Source: Emiliania huxleyi CCMP1516 (lineage: Eukaryota > Haptophyta > Isochrysidales > Noelaerhabdaceae). Taken from it: a stretch of 64,000 bases of DNA. The first letter of the stretch is position 1; each line of letters opens with the position of its first letter. Positions 10,725-21,341 of the stretch are shown piece by piece. Under the pieces are notes generated by a model. That model was not told the origin of the DNA and made no database searches. It saw nothing but the letters and a program-made list of their open reading frames with translations. The position numbers and the translations under genes are program-made. The stretch spans positions 97,311-161,310 of the forward strand of contig NW_005194698.1 in assembly GCF_000372725.1 (NCBI RefSeq), in the 5' to 3' direction.

Positions 10725-10965
10725 GCTGCTGTCGCGCTGTCAGCGCTGCTGTCAGGCCACTGTGTGCTGTCGGGCTGTCAGGCAGCTGTCAGGCTGTCAC
10801 GTTAGGGCCTGACAGCGACGGAGCCCCTCTGATGTCAGACTCTGCTGTCAGGCTGTCAGATACGTGCTGTCAGGCTGTCAGAGAAAGTGCTGTCAGCGCT
10901 GTCAGGCTGTCGGGCACTGTCAGGCGCTGTCTGGGGTTTGCTGTCAGGCTGTCGGACCAGGGCTC
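10725..10965. repeat. CTGTCAGG-type short tandem repeat
   Basis: Irregular repeats of GCTGTCAGGCTGTCAG with small insertions occupy this stretch between the Zn2Cys6 and ankyrin genes. The open frames across it are repeat-derived. The rest of 10366-11128 shows no gene. Confidence 0.8.
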
Positions 10966-11128
10966 AGCTTTTTCTTTTTATGCATGAGCATGTGGTGAAT
11001 AGTAAGAATAGTGAATAGTGTGCATGCGCGCCCCACACAAGTACAGCCCCAGCAAACGTATAACCCGTGTTACACAACCGAATGCGCGGCAAAATCGAAC
11101 CCGCGTGCCCCTCCAGAAACAGCATGGT

Positions 11129-13261
11129 CTATGCAACGGCATCGCTTTGGGCCGCATCCGCAGCCTCCCTGGCAGCGTCCGCCCTGGCCCTCGCCGCGCC
11201 CGCAGCAATTCCCGTGGCCTCTGCAGCGCCTATCGCCGCCTGAAGCTCCGTCTCGCGCCCCTCAAGCGCCGAGTCGGCCTCGCTCAGCGCCGCCTTGGCC
11301 TCGCTCAGCGCCGCCTTGGCCTCCTCCAGCGCCGCCATGACCTTCTCCACTGCTGCTGTCGCTGCCACCTGCGCCGCCCTGGCCTCCGCCCGCGCCACCT
11401 CGGCATCCGCCAGCGCCGCCACGGCCGCCGCCTCCTCCTCCTCCTCCGCCTCTGCCTCCTCCTCCGCCTCGTCCGCCGCAGCGTCCAAGCGCGCCGCCTT
11501 AGCCACCTCTGCCGACGCCGCTGCCTGGCTCGCCGCCGTGATGCCGAACCGCATCCGCTCCTCGTGACACTTCTCGAGAAGCCTCATCATTCTCTCCTCC
11601 TCGGCCTTCTTCGCGGCCTCAGCTGCCTCCGACGGCGCCTCGGCACCCTCCTCCGCCTCCTGCGACGGCCCAGCCGCGCCCGCCCCTCCGCCCTTCTTCT
11701 TCTTCTTGCCCTTCTTGCCCTTGGCGCGCTTCTCAGCCTCGACCTCCGCCAGCAGCTCGTCGGCGTGCCGCGCCGCCTCCTTCTCCTCCGCCGCCCTCGC
11801 CGCCTCCCTCTCCGCCGCCCCCGCAACCCACGCCGCCTCCTTCGTCGCCTTCTCGGCCGCCGCCTTGGCCGCCGCATGCTCCTCGAGGGCGCGCACGCAC
11901 TCGGCATGGCCCTTCTCCTTGGCAATCTGCAGCGCTGTCTCACCGACCACGTCGCGCAGCGTCATGTCAGCGCCCGCCCGCAGCAAGCGGAGCACCACGG
12001 TGGGATGGTTGCCGAGGGCGGCGGCCATCAGAGCGGTGTTGCCGTCGCTGTTCTGCATGTCGATCTCTGCGCCGAGCCGGATCAGCGTGTCGACAACCCG
12101 CAAGCCGCCTCCGTAGGCGGCGGCCATCAGCGCTGTGCTGCCAATCTTGTTTCGCTGATTGATCTCCGCGCCGTGCCGCAGTGCCAGCTCGACCAGCTTC
12201 TCGTGGTCGTTCACAGCGGCGAGACCCAACGCGGTATTGCCGTTGCTGTTCTGCAACGAGACATCTGCGCCACGCCGCAGAAGCGCCTCGGCCAGCGCCG
12301 CGTGGCCATTGCCCACTGCGACCATCAGCAGTGTTATTCCGCTCTCACGAGAGCCGTCACCAAAGGTGTGCTCGAACGTCGCGTCGGCCCGCCCGCCGCC
12401 GTCGAGCCACGCCAGCACCGGAAATCCGTCGCCTCGCCGAGCCGCTAGCACGACCTCCTCTGGCGCCGCCTCGCTGCCCGGCGCGGTCTCTGTGCCGCCC
12501 TCGCCGATCAAAGCAGAGGCCACGGCACTGGCGCCCGCCGCCGCCTCGCCTGCGGGTGCGCCGTTCGCCCCTGCGCCGCCCGCCTCGGCCGACGCCGCCT
12601 TGCTCCTAGCTGTCGCCACCTCCCCGAGATACGTCCTGAAAGCCTCGACGCACTCGGCGTGGCCGTTCTCCTTGGCGATCTGCACCGCCGTCTCACCGTA
12701 CACGTCGCGCAGCTTCATGTCTGCGCCCGCCCGCAGCAAGCGGAGCACCATGGCGGGGTGTCCGCCGTCGGCGGCGAGCATCAGAGCGGTGCCGCCCTTG
12801 TTGGCCTGCAGGTTGATCTCTGCGCCGAGCCGGATCAGCGTGTCGACAATCCGCTCGTGGCCTTTGTAGGCGGCGTCCATCAGCGCTGTGCTGCCAATCT
12901 TATTTTGCTTATTGACCTCCGCGCCGTGCCGCAAAGCCAGCTCGACCAGCTTCTCGCGGCCGTTCGCGGCGGCGAGGCTCAGCGCGGTGCCACCGTTGCT
13001 GTGCTGCAAGGAGACATCTGCGCCACGCCGCAGAAGCGCCTCGGCCAGCTCCTCGTGGCCATTGGCCATTGCGAGCATCAGCAGCGTCATGCCGCTCGCA
13101 CGAGAGCCGTCACCGAAGGTGTACTCGAGCCTCGCGTCGACCCACCCGCCGCCGTCGAACCACGCCAGCACCGTTCCCGCTTGGCCATCCTTGGCGGCCT
13201 TCCGAATGCTTGCAGGGACGTCGCCGACGCCCTCCGCGGACGTCGGAGTGCGGCGCGCCAT
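11129..13261 (-). CDS. Ankyrin-repeat protein with Ala/Glu-rich coiled-coil tail (710 aa)
   Basis: There are two blocks of about five ankyrin repeats (roughly residues 20-200 and 270-430). Each block is introduced by a similar leader (FDGGGWVDARLEYTFGDGSR and LDGGGRADATFEHTFGDGSR). The blocks align throughout (ADVSLQ.SNG.TAL, GAEIN, GSTALM.AAY.G), so the gene arose by internal tandem duplication. The linker and the last 280 residues are Ala/Glu/Lys-rich coiled coil with a basic patch (KGKKGKKKKKGGG). The gene is intronless. I start at the ATG at 13259-13261; the frame is open to 13534, but that extension is low-complexity and overlaps the CACTTGGAG motif. Ankyrin proteins mediate protein contacts; no specific function can be assigned. 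Confidence 0.85.
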   Translation of the reverse strand: MARRTPTSAEGVGDVPASIRKAAKDGQAGTVLAWFDGGGWVDARLEYTFGDGSRASGMTLLMLAMANGHEELAEALLRRGADVSLQHSNGGTALSLAAANGREKLVELALRHGAEVNKQNKIGSTALMDAAYKGHERIVDTLIRLGAEINLQANKGGTALMLAADGGHPAMVLRLLRAGADMKLRDVYGETAVQIAKENGHAECVEAFRTYLGEVATARSKAASAEAGGAGANGAPAGEAAAGASAVASALIGEGGTETAPGSEAAPEEVVLAARRGDGFPVLAWLDGGGRADATFEHTFGDGSRESGITLLMVAVGNGHAALAEALLRRGADVSLQNSNGNTALGLAAVNDHEKLVELALRHGAEINQRNKIGSTALMAAAYGGGLRVVDTLIRLGAEIDMQNSDGNTALMAAALGNHPTVVLRLLRAGADMTLRDVVGETALQIAKEKGHAECVRALEEHAAAKAAAEKATKEAAWVAGAAEREAARAAEEKEAARHADELLAEVEAEKRAKGKKGKKKKKGGGAGAAGPSQEAEEGAEAPSEAAEAAKKAEEERMMRLLEKCHEERMRFGITAASQAAASAEVAKAARLDAAADEAEEEAEAEEEEEAAAVAALADAEVARAEARAAQVAATAAVEKVMAALEEAKAALSEAKAALSEADSALEGRETELQAAIGAAEATGIAAGAARARADAAREAADAAQSDAVA

Positions 13262-13530
13262 TTTGCAGAGATGGAGCGGCGCGCAAGAATTCCCGCGCAA
13301 GTTGTCCAGCAACTGCCGCGCATGCGGTTTTTCTCTTTTCGGTGTGTTGCTGTGGGCCGGCCGCATCCCGCTTCGCACCTGGAAGAGGTTGACGCCGCAC
13401 CGGCACCCGGTGTGTCTTGATTTGCCAACAATACACCTATCCCGCACCCGGTCTCTCATGCTCGAGCTGAGCTCTCTTCTCGGCTCGCCGGCTCCCGCGC
13501 TGGGCATCGAAAAAGAATTCGCGCGCCCTC

Positions 13531-13552
13531 GCACTCCAAGTGCTCCAAGTGC
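13531..13552 (-). promoter_or_regulatory. Shared upstream motif, ankyrin gene
   Basis: This is the same CACTTGGAGCACTTGGAGTG core as upstream of the F-box/RCC1 gene, again in gene orientation, about 270 bases before the chosen start codon. The downstream CACATCC tail is not conserved here. Confidence 0.5.
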
Positions 13553-13746
13553 GCACCCGCTTCTCTCACAGCAGAGAAGTCACCTCGCGGTTGAGGCACT
13601 CCGGGCCCGCGGGTCAGCTTGTTCCCGTTGTTCTCTGCACAGAGCACATTCGCCGTACGCGTCCGTGGCGCGGGTGTGGTTGCGAGCGCTCGCCCATGCC
13701 TAATCTCTCTCGGGACTCTTACTGAAAACAAAAAACGATAAGATAA

Positions 13747-14197
13747 TACCGTCGGGTACTTATTTTAAGAGCAGGTAAACAGCAATAGATCCGGGTGTAG
13801 TGCCGGATCAGTTCCTGGAGCCAGGGGGACCGATTCGCGCTTGCCAAGGGACCAATTGCTAGACACCCGGGCCGGGGGGGGGAGGGGGTACAGGGGGGCC
13901 CGCACAGGTGGGCGAGCCAAACTCTGGCGGAGGCAGCCCGCTCACCCCCAGGCGCCCCTCGAACCGGAGGGTGGTCTGCCGCCGCTGCGCGGTCGGCGCG
14001 CCGAGCGCGGGAGACATATCAGCTTCGCGCCACAGGTGGGGGGACCGATTCTCAGCAAGTTTGGCAGCGCGGGCAGTGTGAAGGATCGATTGCTGTACAA
14101 CGAGGGACCGATTCCGTGAGGGCTGGGTATCGATTAGGCCGCTTGAGGGCCGGATCTATTGCTGTTTACCTGCTCTTAAAATAAGTACCCGACGGTA
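13747..14197. mobile_element. MITE-like element with perfect 48-bp TIRs
   Basis: The sequence 13747-13794 is the exact reverse complement of 14150-14197 (outer end TACCGTCGGGTACTTATTTT). The 451-bp element has no coding capacity. Its interior repeats GGGACCGATT-like phrases. TA occurs at both outer edges, consistent with a TA target duplication of the Tc1/mariner type, which is inference. Confidence 0.85.
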
Positions 14198-15187
14198 CAA
14201 GTGCGCACACTTAATGATTTTCGGCCGGCCGCAGGTCGGGCTGGACGCGGCTGTTTCGGCCGGCGGTCGGGGTCGGACACCAGCTTTGTCGGCGCGTCAG
14301 CGCCGAAGAAAATTTTGGGCGATTTTCTTGTACTCCCGTCACTTCCAGCTCACGCTCCCGGTTTTGTCAAATAGGATTCGAATCTCGAACTTCTATTTAC
14401 TCCTTGAGGTTCCCTCAGGCCCGCCGCCGCGCTCGCTGGACAGCGGCCGTGACTCACCTGCTTCGGGCGCGCTGCTCCTCGGGGATGGCGAGAAGCGGCA
14501 GAGATGATGCTCATAGATGAGCTAGCCCCAGATGCCCCGTTTGCCCCACTGCGGCGCCGCGCTCGTGCCGGCGTGCGAGTGGGTACAATGCACCCCCTCT
14601 GCCGCTCGCGGCCCGGAACGCATCGGGAGATATTCATTCGTATACGTCAAGACGTGCTCAGATGGCACGTAGTAGAGTGACTGAGCGCGTGGCCACTCTC
14701 CACCCTCGATTGCGGGTGCGGCCGCGGCCGCAGTGGTGTAGGCGGACAGTAATGATGCCGCGCGGGCGGAGTGGCGGACACGAGGACGCTGCCGTCGGAC
14801 GAGGGGTTGCTATCATACGCAAGCACGAGCCGTCGGTGACGCGACGGCGTCATCACCGTTGGCCAGCATAGAAGCGCGAAAACCTGCCCGTGTGTCGGAT
14901 GCGTCCCCAAACTTGTAGCGCTACATCTTTGGACACACACCGGCGGGCGCTTTCGAGGCGACCGGGAGCATTTTTTCTAGCCACATGGACCTTTTTGCGG
15001 CACGACAGCTACACTCGACTACAGCCTAAAACAGCTACGACTGCAACGGCGCGCAGCGCCGAAGAAAATTTTGGGGCTTCTCGAGCGGCGGCCGGTGTGG
15101 ACGCCGTTGTTTCGCAGCTCGGTCGGGGGGGGGCGCCCCTGCGTTTCCCTGCGGTCGGTCGAAAATCATTAAGTGTGCGCACTTGTA
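14196..15187. mobile_element. Second TIR element (28-bp TIRs) abutting the first
   Basis: The left end TACAAGTGCGCACACTTAAT (14196-14223) is the reverse complement of 15160-15187. The element is about 992 bp and carries no protein I recognise. It shares the TA at 14196-14197 with the preceding element, so one seems to have inserted at the other's edge. An internal direct repeat, CAGCGCCGAAGAAAATTTTG, occurs near 14299 and 15055. Confidence 0.8.
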
Positions 15188-15605
15188 AGTTCGTCGGGAA
15201 AGCCGCGGGAAGCTCCCTCGGCAAACGGTGTGCCATCAGGATAGGGGATAGCGGAGGCCGGGAGGCAGTCGGCCGCCACTCGCGTCACTTCGACCCAGCT
15301 GTGGTTGCGGCGCGCGGCGCGCGATGGGTGCATCAGCATCCCCAGAACCTGCCTGCCGACGTTCTCTGGTGGCCGCGAGAAGCAGAGCGAGCGGCGCCCG
15401 GCGGACGTGGCGGCCGGCGCGCCGAGCACCCGAGCTGGCGGGGCCGGGGGCTGTTGCGCGCCTGGGCCCGACTTCCCTGGCGCGAAGCTCGTCGAAAGAG
15501 ATTTTCAACGTGTCATGATGTATCCTCGCTTTTCTTCTCGCACGCGAGTGCGCAATGAAAGCAAAAAAGCACAATCGACTGCACCACCTTGCTTGCTCTG
15601 CCTAG

Positions 15606-18600
15606 TTACTGGACAATAATCGCAGACTCTGAGGCAGTGGGCCTGCCCCTCGCCGCGCGGTACTTTGCCGCCACCATCGCGAACGCCGGCTTCGGCCGCC
15701 GCCAGAAGTCGAGCACGCCCTTGTGGTTGGTGCCTAAACAAAAAAGAAGGCGGTGAACAAGCAAAAGGAAAGGCGAGCACGCCCGTGCGGTTTGTACCTC
15801 CGGGCCGGAAGGTTGGCGCGATGGCGGTGCAGTTTGGCGGGCCGAGCCGGCGGAGCTCCTCGAAGGTGGTGGGCGGCGGGTGGTCGTAGGTGCAGTGGGT
15901 GCCGTTCTCCTACGAAAGTCAGCCATGGAGACGAATAAGCGCGTGACTAGGTGGGTCTTGTGTGCGGAGGGCGCCGCTCTCTCCTGCCCCGGCCGGCCGT
16001 GGCACGGCCAGGTGCTGCCGCAATTGTCGACCTTGAAGTCATAAAAGTGCCACAAGCTGATGCCCGAGATGCGGTCGTTGGCCAACGCCACGTCGACGTC
16101 CTCGCCGATCACCGCCGACTGGTACTGCAGCGTCCACTTTGACGCGGTCGCGTTGTCGCCCCACTCGTACACGCCCCCGGCGCCTATCCGCGGACCACTC
16201 ATCGCTGGGCATGCGTCCGTCGGAGCTCACTCGCACACGAGGGAGGGCGGCGCCCGTCTCTGAGATCATCATCGGCTTGCCGACGGTGTGGCGGCCGCTC
16301 GCCGTCGTCCCCTCGGCCACCTGCTCACAGTTGGTCTCTTCTCGCGCTCACCCTTCCTTCTCCCGCAACTCCGCGCTCGCCCCCCCTCGGCCACCGCCGC
16401 CGCGAAGCCGTCCCACACACGCGGCGACTTGGACGAGTACCAGCCGGGGTAGTCGTTGAAGGCGACGAGGCTCGCGTGCTCGTAGCAGGCTCCGCTCCTG
16501 TTGATGGACAGTCAATCATCAGCCCACGCATCGGGGAGAGCTCGCGTGCTCGCAGCAAGGCTCCGCTCGTCTTGTGGTCGTCCGCCCACGTCGTGAAGCG
16601 CGTGGGGTCGCGAGCCTGTGCACAGCTGGACGCGTGAAGAGCAGTGCTGCCCGGCCTCGTCGAGGGGCGGGAGGGGGGGATCGCGGGCCCGTGCGAGCGC
16701 GCTGCAGGCGCCATAGGCAGGGCATGCCTGGCGAGGAGGAGGGGCAGCTGCACTCAGCCCCCCCGAGGAGTCGCCTGGCGCCGTGGGGGCGGGGGGCTCG
16801 CCTCCGGGTGGTCGCTAGGGCCCTCGTTGAACCAGCCCCACGCGAAGACCGCCGCGTGGTTGATGGCGTTGTCGATCATCTCGGAGAGCTGCCGCTTCTG
16901 GTGCACCATGAAGAAGGCCCAGTCCTTCGTGTTTGCGACGCTGACCGCAGGGCCGAGCGTCTCGGACCAGAAGAGGATCCCAGCCTCGTCGAGCCGGTCC
17001 AGCCAGCGGGGGTCGTGCGGATAGTGCGCTCCCCGCACGAGGTTGGCGCCGCCCTAGCAGGCAGAAGACCGCAATACCGCAATACCACCATGTGGAATGC
17101 TATAAGAAAGTGGTAATGTCTCAGTGACGGAGCAGCGAGATGGCTTGGCTCAATGTGTGTTAGAATATCTCACCTTGCGGAGCAGCGCGATGTCGGCGTC
17201 GAGCTGCTCGTCGGTCGGGCTCGCCTATACCACACGCAGAGCCGCGTGAGCAGCGCCTCTTCGCAGCCGCGCCGAGCCGCGCGTCGGTCGGGCTCGCCGC
17301 CGTCACCGGCCACTGTGTGTGGTGGTTCCAGCCAACCAGCTTGGCAACCTCTCCGTTGAGGGTGAGTCGCGCCGTCGCCTGGCCCATCCCCACAGCGCAC
17401 GGTCAACGAGTCCAGATGAGCCACTCCTTCTCTCGTGCAAACTCCGCGCCTTGTCCACGCCAAAGCGGCGGAGCCCGAACCTCTCGGTCACCGACTGCCC
17501 GCCCATGCTCACCTACAGGGAGGCCTCCTGGAAAGGTCCCGCAACGGCCCCGGAAGAGCCACGCAGCTGCCCGCCGCGGGGTGGCCGTCAGCGTGTGCAG
17601 GTGCGGCGCATCCGGAGACCACGGCTTCGCGTCCGGCACCGGCACGCCTTCAAGACGCACCTGCAGCGGCACTCGTCCTTGATTCCCCTGCCCTCGCCCT
17701 TCAGGCCGCGGCAATTCCCTCCGCCCCGCACCGTCCCGCCCGACGCGGTGCCGTTCCTCGCCACCGCCTCCCCGCCGTCGAAGGCGAGGGAGAAGTAGTA
17801 GACGGGCGCGGGGCATGCGGCACCTGCAGGAAGGCTCCAGGAAAGGTGATCGACGGTTCCGGGAGAAGAAGCAGACGGCAGCAGGGGCACTGCGCGCCGC
17901 CGCCGCACCGAGGCGACCCACCTACCGCCCCTCCAGACTCTGCCTTCCCGCCGAGCTCTCCCTGCCCTTTGAGCTCCTCCCGCCCGCCCTCGACGCCGCT
18001 CAGCACGAGGGAGATGTCCACCGCCGCCGGCGCGCCGTCGGGCTGCTCTGCCTCCACCGCCGACGAGGACGGCACCACATGCGCCCGCCACAGGAGCGGT
18101 CCCGCCTCCGGCACAGCGTGCAGCTCGACCGAGCGCGTGATCCCGCCGTAGTGCCAAAAGTCGCCCCCCGTGTGCATCGGCGCCGTGGTCGCGTTGAAGC
18201 GGTTGTCTGCGAGCGAGCGGCTTTTATGAGGCGCCTCCGGGAGCTGGCGCGGAGGGCGCGCGGCGACGCGCCGGCGGCGTGTGGGGCGGTGCTCTGCGGC
18301 AGGGCCAGCGGGATGCGCCAGCGAGGGGAGGGAGGGGTGTCGGGCGGCTGAAGGGCAGAGGTGTCGGGTGATGCAAGCGCGCCCGCGAGGACGAAGAGCT
18401 CGTTCTCTCCGCCGCCGTCGGGAGAGAGGGCGTCTGCAGGCACGTCGAGGGCAAAGGCGACGTAGCCGCCGGCGAGGTGGTCGCCCACCTCCCTCCCGTT
18501 GACCCACACGCGGCAGTAGAAGGAGCACGACTGGAACTGCAGCCGCACGGCCGAGCCGGCCGCGGGGCTGCGGAAGGAGGTCCGAAAGAGGCCGACGCCG

Positions 18601-18866
18601 CGAGGGCCGAGGTAGCCGCCCGCGCCGCCGGCGACGACGTCCATGCAGGAGGGGACGCTCGTCATGTTTGGCGTCGCGCCGTCCGACGGCCTGAAGCTGG
18701 CATTCATCGAGTCGAAGCCCGAATCCCAGCCGTCGATGAAGCCGTAGCGCCAAGCGCCGTCGAGGAGGCGGACCTGGCGGCTGCCGCCATACTTTGGCCA
18801 GTAACGAGGCGCGTCGGGCGCCCACGCGGCGGCGGAGTGGATGAGTAGGATGGGCAAAGGCGTCAT
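15606..18866 (-). CDS. Secreted GH2 beta-glucuronidase-like enzyme, 15 exons (651 aa)
   Basis: Exons, 5' to 3': 18866-18383, 18206-17997, 17823-17732, 17660-17586, 17512-17450, 17378-17298, 17224-17174, 17053-16802, 16727-16689, 16615-16569, 16497-16395, 16320-16254, 16183-16032, 15909-15798, 15733-15606. The lengths sum to 1956 and close in frame. A signal peptide (MTPLPILLIHSAAAWA) is followed by the GH2 sugar-binding domain and a TIM barrel with NGEVAKLVGWNHHTQWP. The acid/base Glu is near 429 (GWFNEGPSD) and the nucleophile Glu near 520 (MISETGAGG). It should hydrolyse beta-glucuronides outside the cell or in a vacuole. Eight introns have GC donors, five GT, and one (16498-16568) GA. Nine are 70-74 bp, most with exon-junction duplication. 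The end of exon 2 and the 3' end of exon 13 are the least certain. Confidence 0.85.
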
Positions 18867-19640
18867 GGGATCGTTTGAGCCGGATTTTCTTTTCGTCGTC
18901 TCGACGGCATTTGAAGGCGTCTCGAACTGTCCTCGACGCCGCCAGTGGCGGGCCGACGGCAGGGTAGGGGCCGCAGGCCGTGCCTCGAGGCGCAGGCTCT
19001 ACTGCTCATTCATGGCTCCGCACTCCGCTCCGCGCGGCGTGTTGAGTATGGCTCGCACCAGCAGCCAGACGGCTGCTGGTGGATGCTCGCGCGTTTCTCG
19101 CGCCGTCCTTGGCACGAGAGGGCGGGTTGATTTGCGAGTGCACCACGCAATCTGCAGGCAATGCCAGCAAAGTGGGGCGGCGGCGTCGATAGATATCGAC
19201 GCCGCCGTCGCCGCGCATCATGACGAGTTCGCATTCCCCATGTGACCCTCTATACCTCACCTTCGAGACAAGCCAGGGTTCAACCCAATGGACCTAGTGT
19301 GGCGTCGAGGCCCGCACGTCTGGACATGCGGGCCGCGGCTGCAGAACGGCGGGCTAGGCATTGAGAGCCCAGGAGTTTTAATGAAGGGCAGAAGGCGACC
19401 CGGGCTCATCGCGGTGAGCACGAGCCTGTCGTCTTGCGTCCAGTAGATGCGCGCGAGTCAATCACCCCCAAAAGAGCCACATCATCTGATTTCCCCCCCT
19501 CGTTCTGCGTTAACAGCTGGACACGAAGCGTTGCTTTTGACAGCGCGTGCAAAAGGATGGGAATTAGCAGGGGAGCAAAATGATCAGCACTCAGCCTTCC
19601 CTCCCCCTCCCGGATGGAAGTACTACCTGAGCTCGACCGT
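18867..19640. other. Intergenic upstream of the GH2 gene
   Basis: No gene is recognised. A near-palindrome, GGCGTCGATAGATATCGACG, lies at about 19182-19201. No copy of the CACTTGGAG motif was found here. Confidence 0.55.
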
Positions 19641-19641
19641 G

Positions 19642-20133
19642 CTTAAAGGCCAAGGTAGGCCGCCTATTGAAATCGCCCGAAGCGCTAGCGCTTCGCTAGC
19701 GCAAGCTCGCACGGCCTCTCACGCTCCGCTGCTGCCCTCTTGGCGGCTCTCCGCCCGCCAGCTCGACCAACTCGACCGCCGAGAGGCTGGGCTTGGCCGG
19801 CGGCGCGACGCGTGGCCTCTGCTGCGGCCATCTCGGACGCTCAAGCGGCGCCAGCCAGCGGCTCGGACGCGCATCCTTCACACACGCCGCCACGACCAAG
19901 CTGAGCGGGCCCGGTGTCGAGTCATGGTGCGAGATGCATGTCAGGGGCGGCTGTGGCCACAGCAGGTCCACCAGACGGGCGTCAAAGCTTGCCGTCGGCG
20001 TGCTGTCGTGGCGAGAGCCGAGACCGCTGCAGAGGAGCCGAGTGCAGTGGCGAGCCAGAGGCTACCAGGGTCACCAGGTGGTAGCCCTTGCCCATTCTGA
20101 GCAGGGATGTGCTTTGATGGGGTTGTGCTTGAG
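19642..20133. repeat. Large inverted repeat, left arm
   Basis: From TTAAAGGCCAAGG to GGGTTGTGCTTG this arm is the reverse complement of 20831-21333, with scattered differences and one diverged stretch. The arms enclose about 600 bases plus the first N run. No protein family is visible in the arms. Confidence 0.85.
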
Positions 20134-20211
20134 CGTGTGTGAAGTGGGAGTGCGTGCCGGCGGTGTCTGTGGCTGAAACGGGCGTGTGTGAGGCTGCAGA
20201 GCCGTGGTATG

Positions 20212-20320
20212 AGCCAGAGTGAGCTTCATCACCCAAGATAAGTGCGGTTTGGGACGGCTCAGACTTGCTGCTGATGGGCCTGGGCCAGGAGAGCGACAGA
20301 GAAGGCGAGGTGGTGAGCTG
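20212..20320. repeat. Direct repeat of about 110 bp, paired with 20571-20680
   Basis: Both copies contain AAGTGCGGTTTGGGAC followed by TGATGGGCCTGGGCCAGGAG and end in GGCGAGGTGGTG. They lie between the arms of the inverted repeat. Confidence 0.85.
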
Positions 20321-20730
20321 GGAAGCCGCTTTGTCGGCACCTGGACGTGTCGCGATGAAGTGCCAAAAAGTACTATTTGCGGCTATTGCTCCAAACTTCG
20401 GGAGACAAGGCCTACATATTATGACTGCATCCATGAGCCTAGTGCATGAGGGCTGCGGGACGAGACATTTCACGGTCGGTGGCGCCGACAATGACCTCCG
20501 TAATGCCCTCGCAATCGGCTCGGATGGGGTCCACCGGGGACAATCTCGGAGCCCTCTCCGTGGCATCACGAGCCGGTGTGAGCTTGAAGACCCGAGGTAA
20601 GTGCGGTTTGGGACAGCTCAACCTGATACTGATGGGCCTGGGCCAGGAGAGCGACAGAGAAGGCGAGGTGGTGGGCTGAGACTAGGAAATCACTCTTCTT
20701 GACTCTTTTATCGCGAACTCGGCTCTCGCG

Positions 20731-20830
20731 NNNNNNNNNNNNNNNNNNNNNNNNNNNNNNNNNNNNNNNNNNNNNNNNNNNNNNNNNNNNNNNNNNNNNN
20801 NNNNNNNNNNNNNNNNNNNNNNNNNNNNNN
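20731..20830. other. Assembly gap (100 N)
   Basis: A run of exactly 100 N, the conventional size for a gap of unknown length. The sequence immediately right of it is the inverted copy of 20133 and leftward, so the order and true size of this interval are not reliable. Confidence 0.98.
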
Positions 20831-21333
20831 CAAGCACAACCCCATCAAAGCACATCCCTGCTCAGAATGGGCAGGGGCTACCACCTGGTGACCCTGGTAG
20901 CCTCTGGCTCGCCACTGCACTCGGCTCCTCTGCAGCGGTCTCGGCTCTCGCCACGACAGCACGCCGACGGCAAGCTTAGACGCCCGTCTGGTGGACCTGC
21001 TGTGGCCACAGCCGCCCCTGACATGCATCTCGCACCATGACTCGACACCGGGCCCGCTCAGCTTGGTCGTGGCGGCGTGTGTGAAGGATGCGCGGCCGAG
21101 CCGCTGGCTGGCGCCGCTTGAGCGTCCGAGATGGCCGCAGCAGAGGCCACGCGTCGCGCCGCCGGCCAAGCCCAGCCTCTCCGCGGTCCAGTCGGTCAAG
21201 CTGGCGGGGCCGGCGAAGATTTCGGGGACGTGACCACAACTCGGGCAGCGACAGCGCGCTTGAGCTTAGCTTGTCCGACACGACACCCCTCCAAATCGGG
21301 GTCTTTTCAATAGGGCCCACCTTGGCCTTTAAC
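20831..21333. repeat. Large inverted repeat, right arm
   Basis: Reverse complement of 19642-20133, from CAAGCACAACCCCATCAAAG to CCTTGGCCTTTAA. It lies directly against the gap. Confidence 0.85.
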
Positions 21334-21341
21334 TTCGCTGT

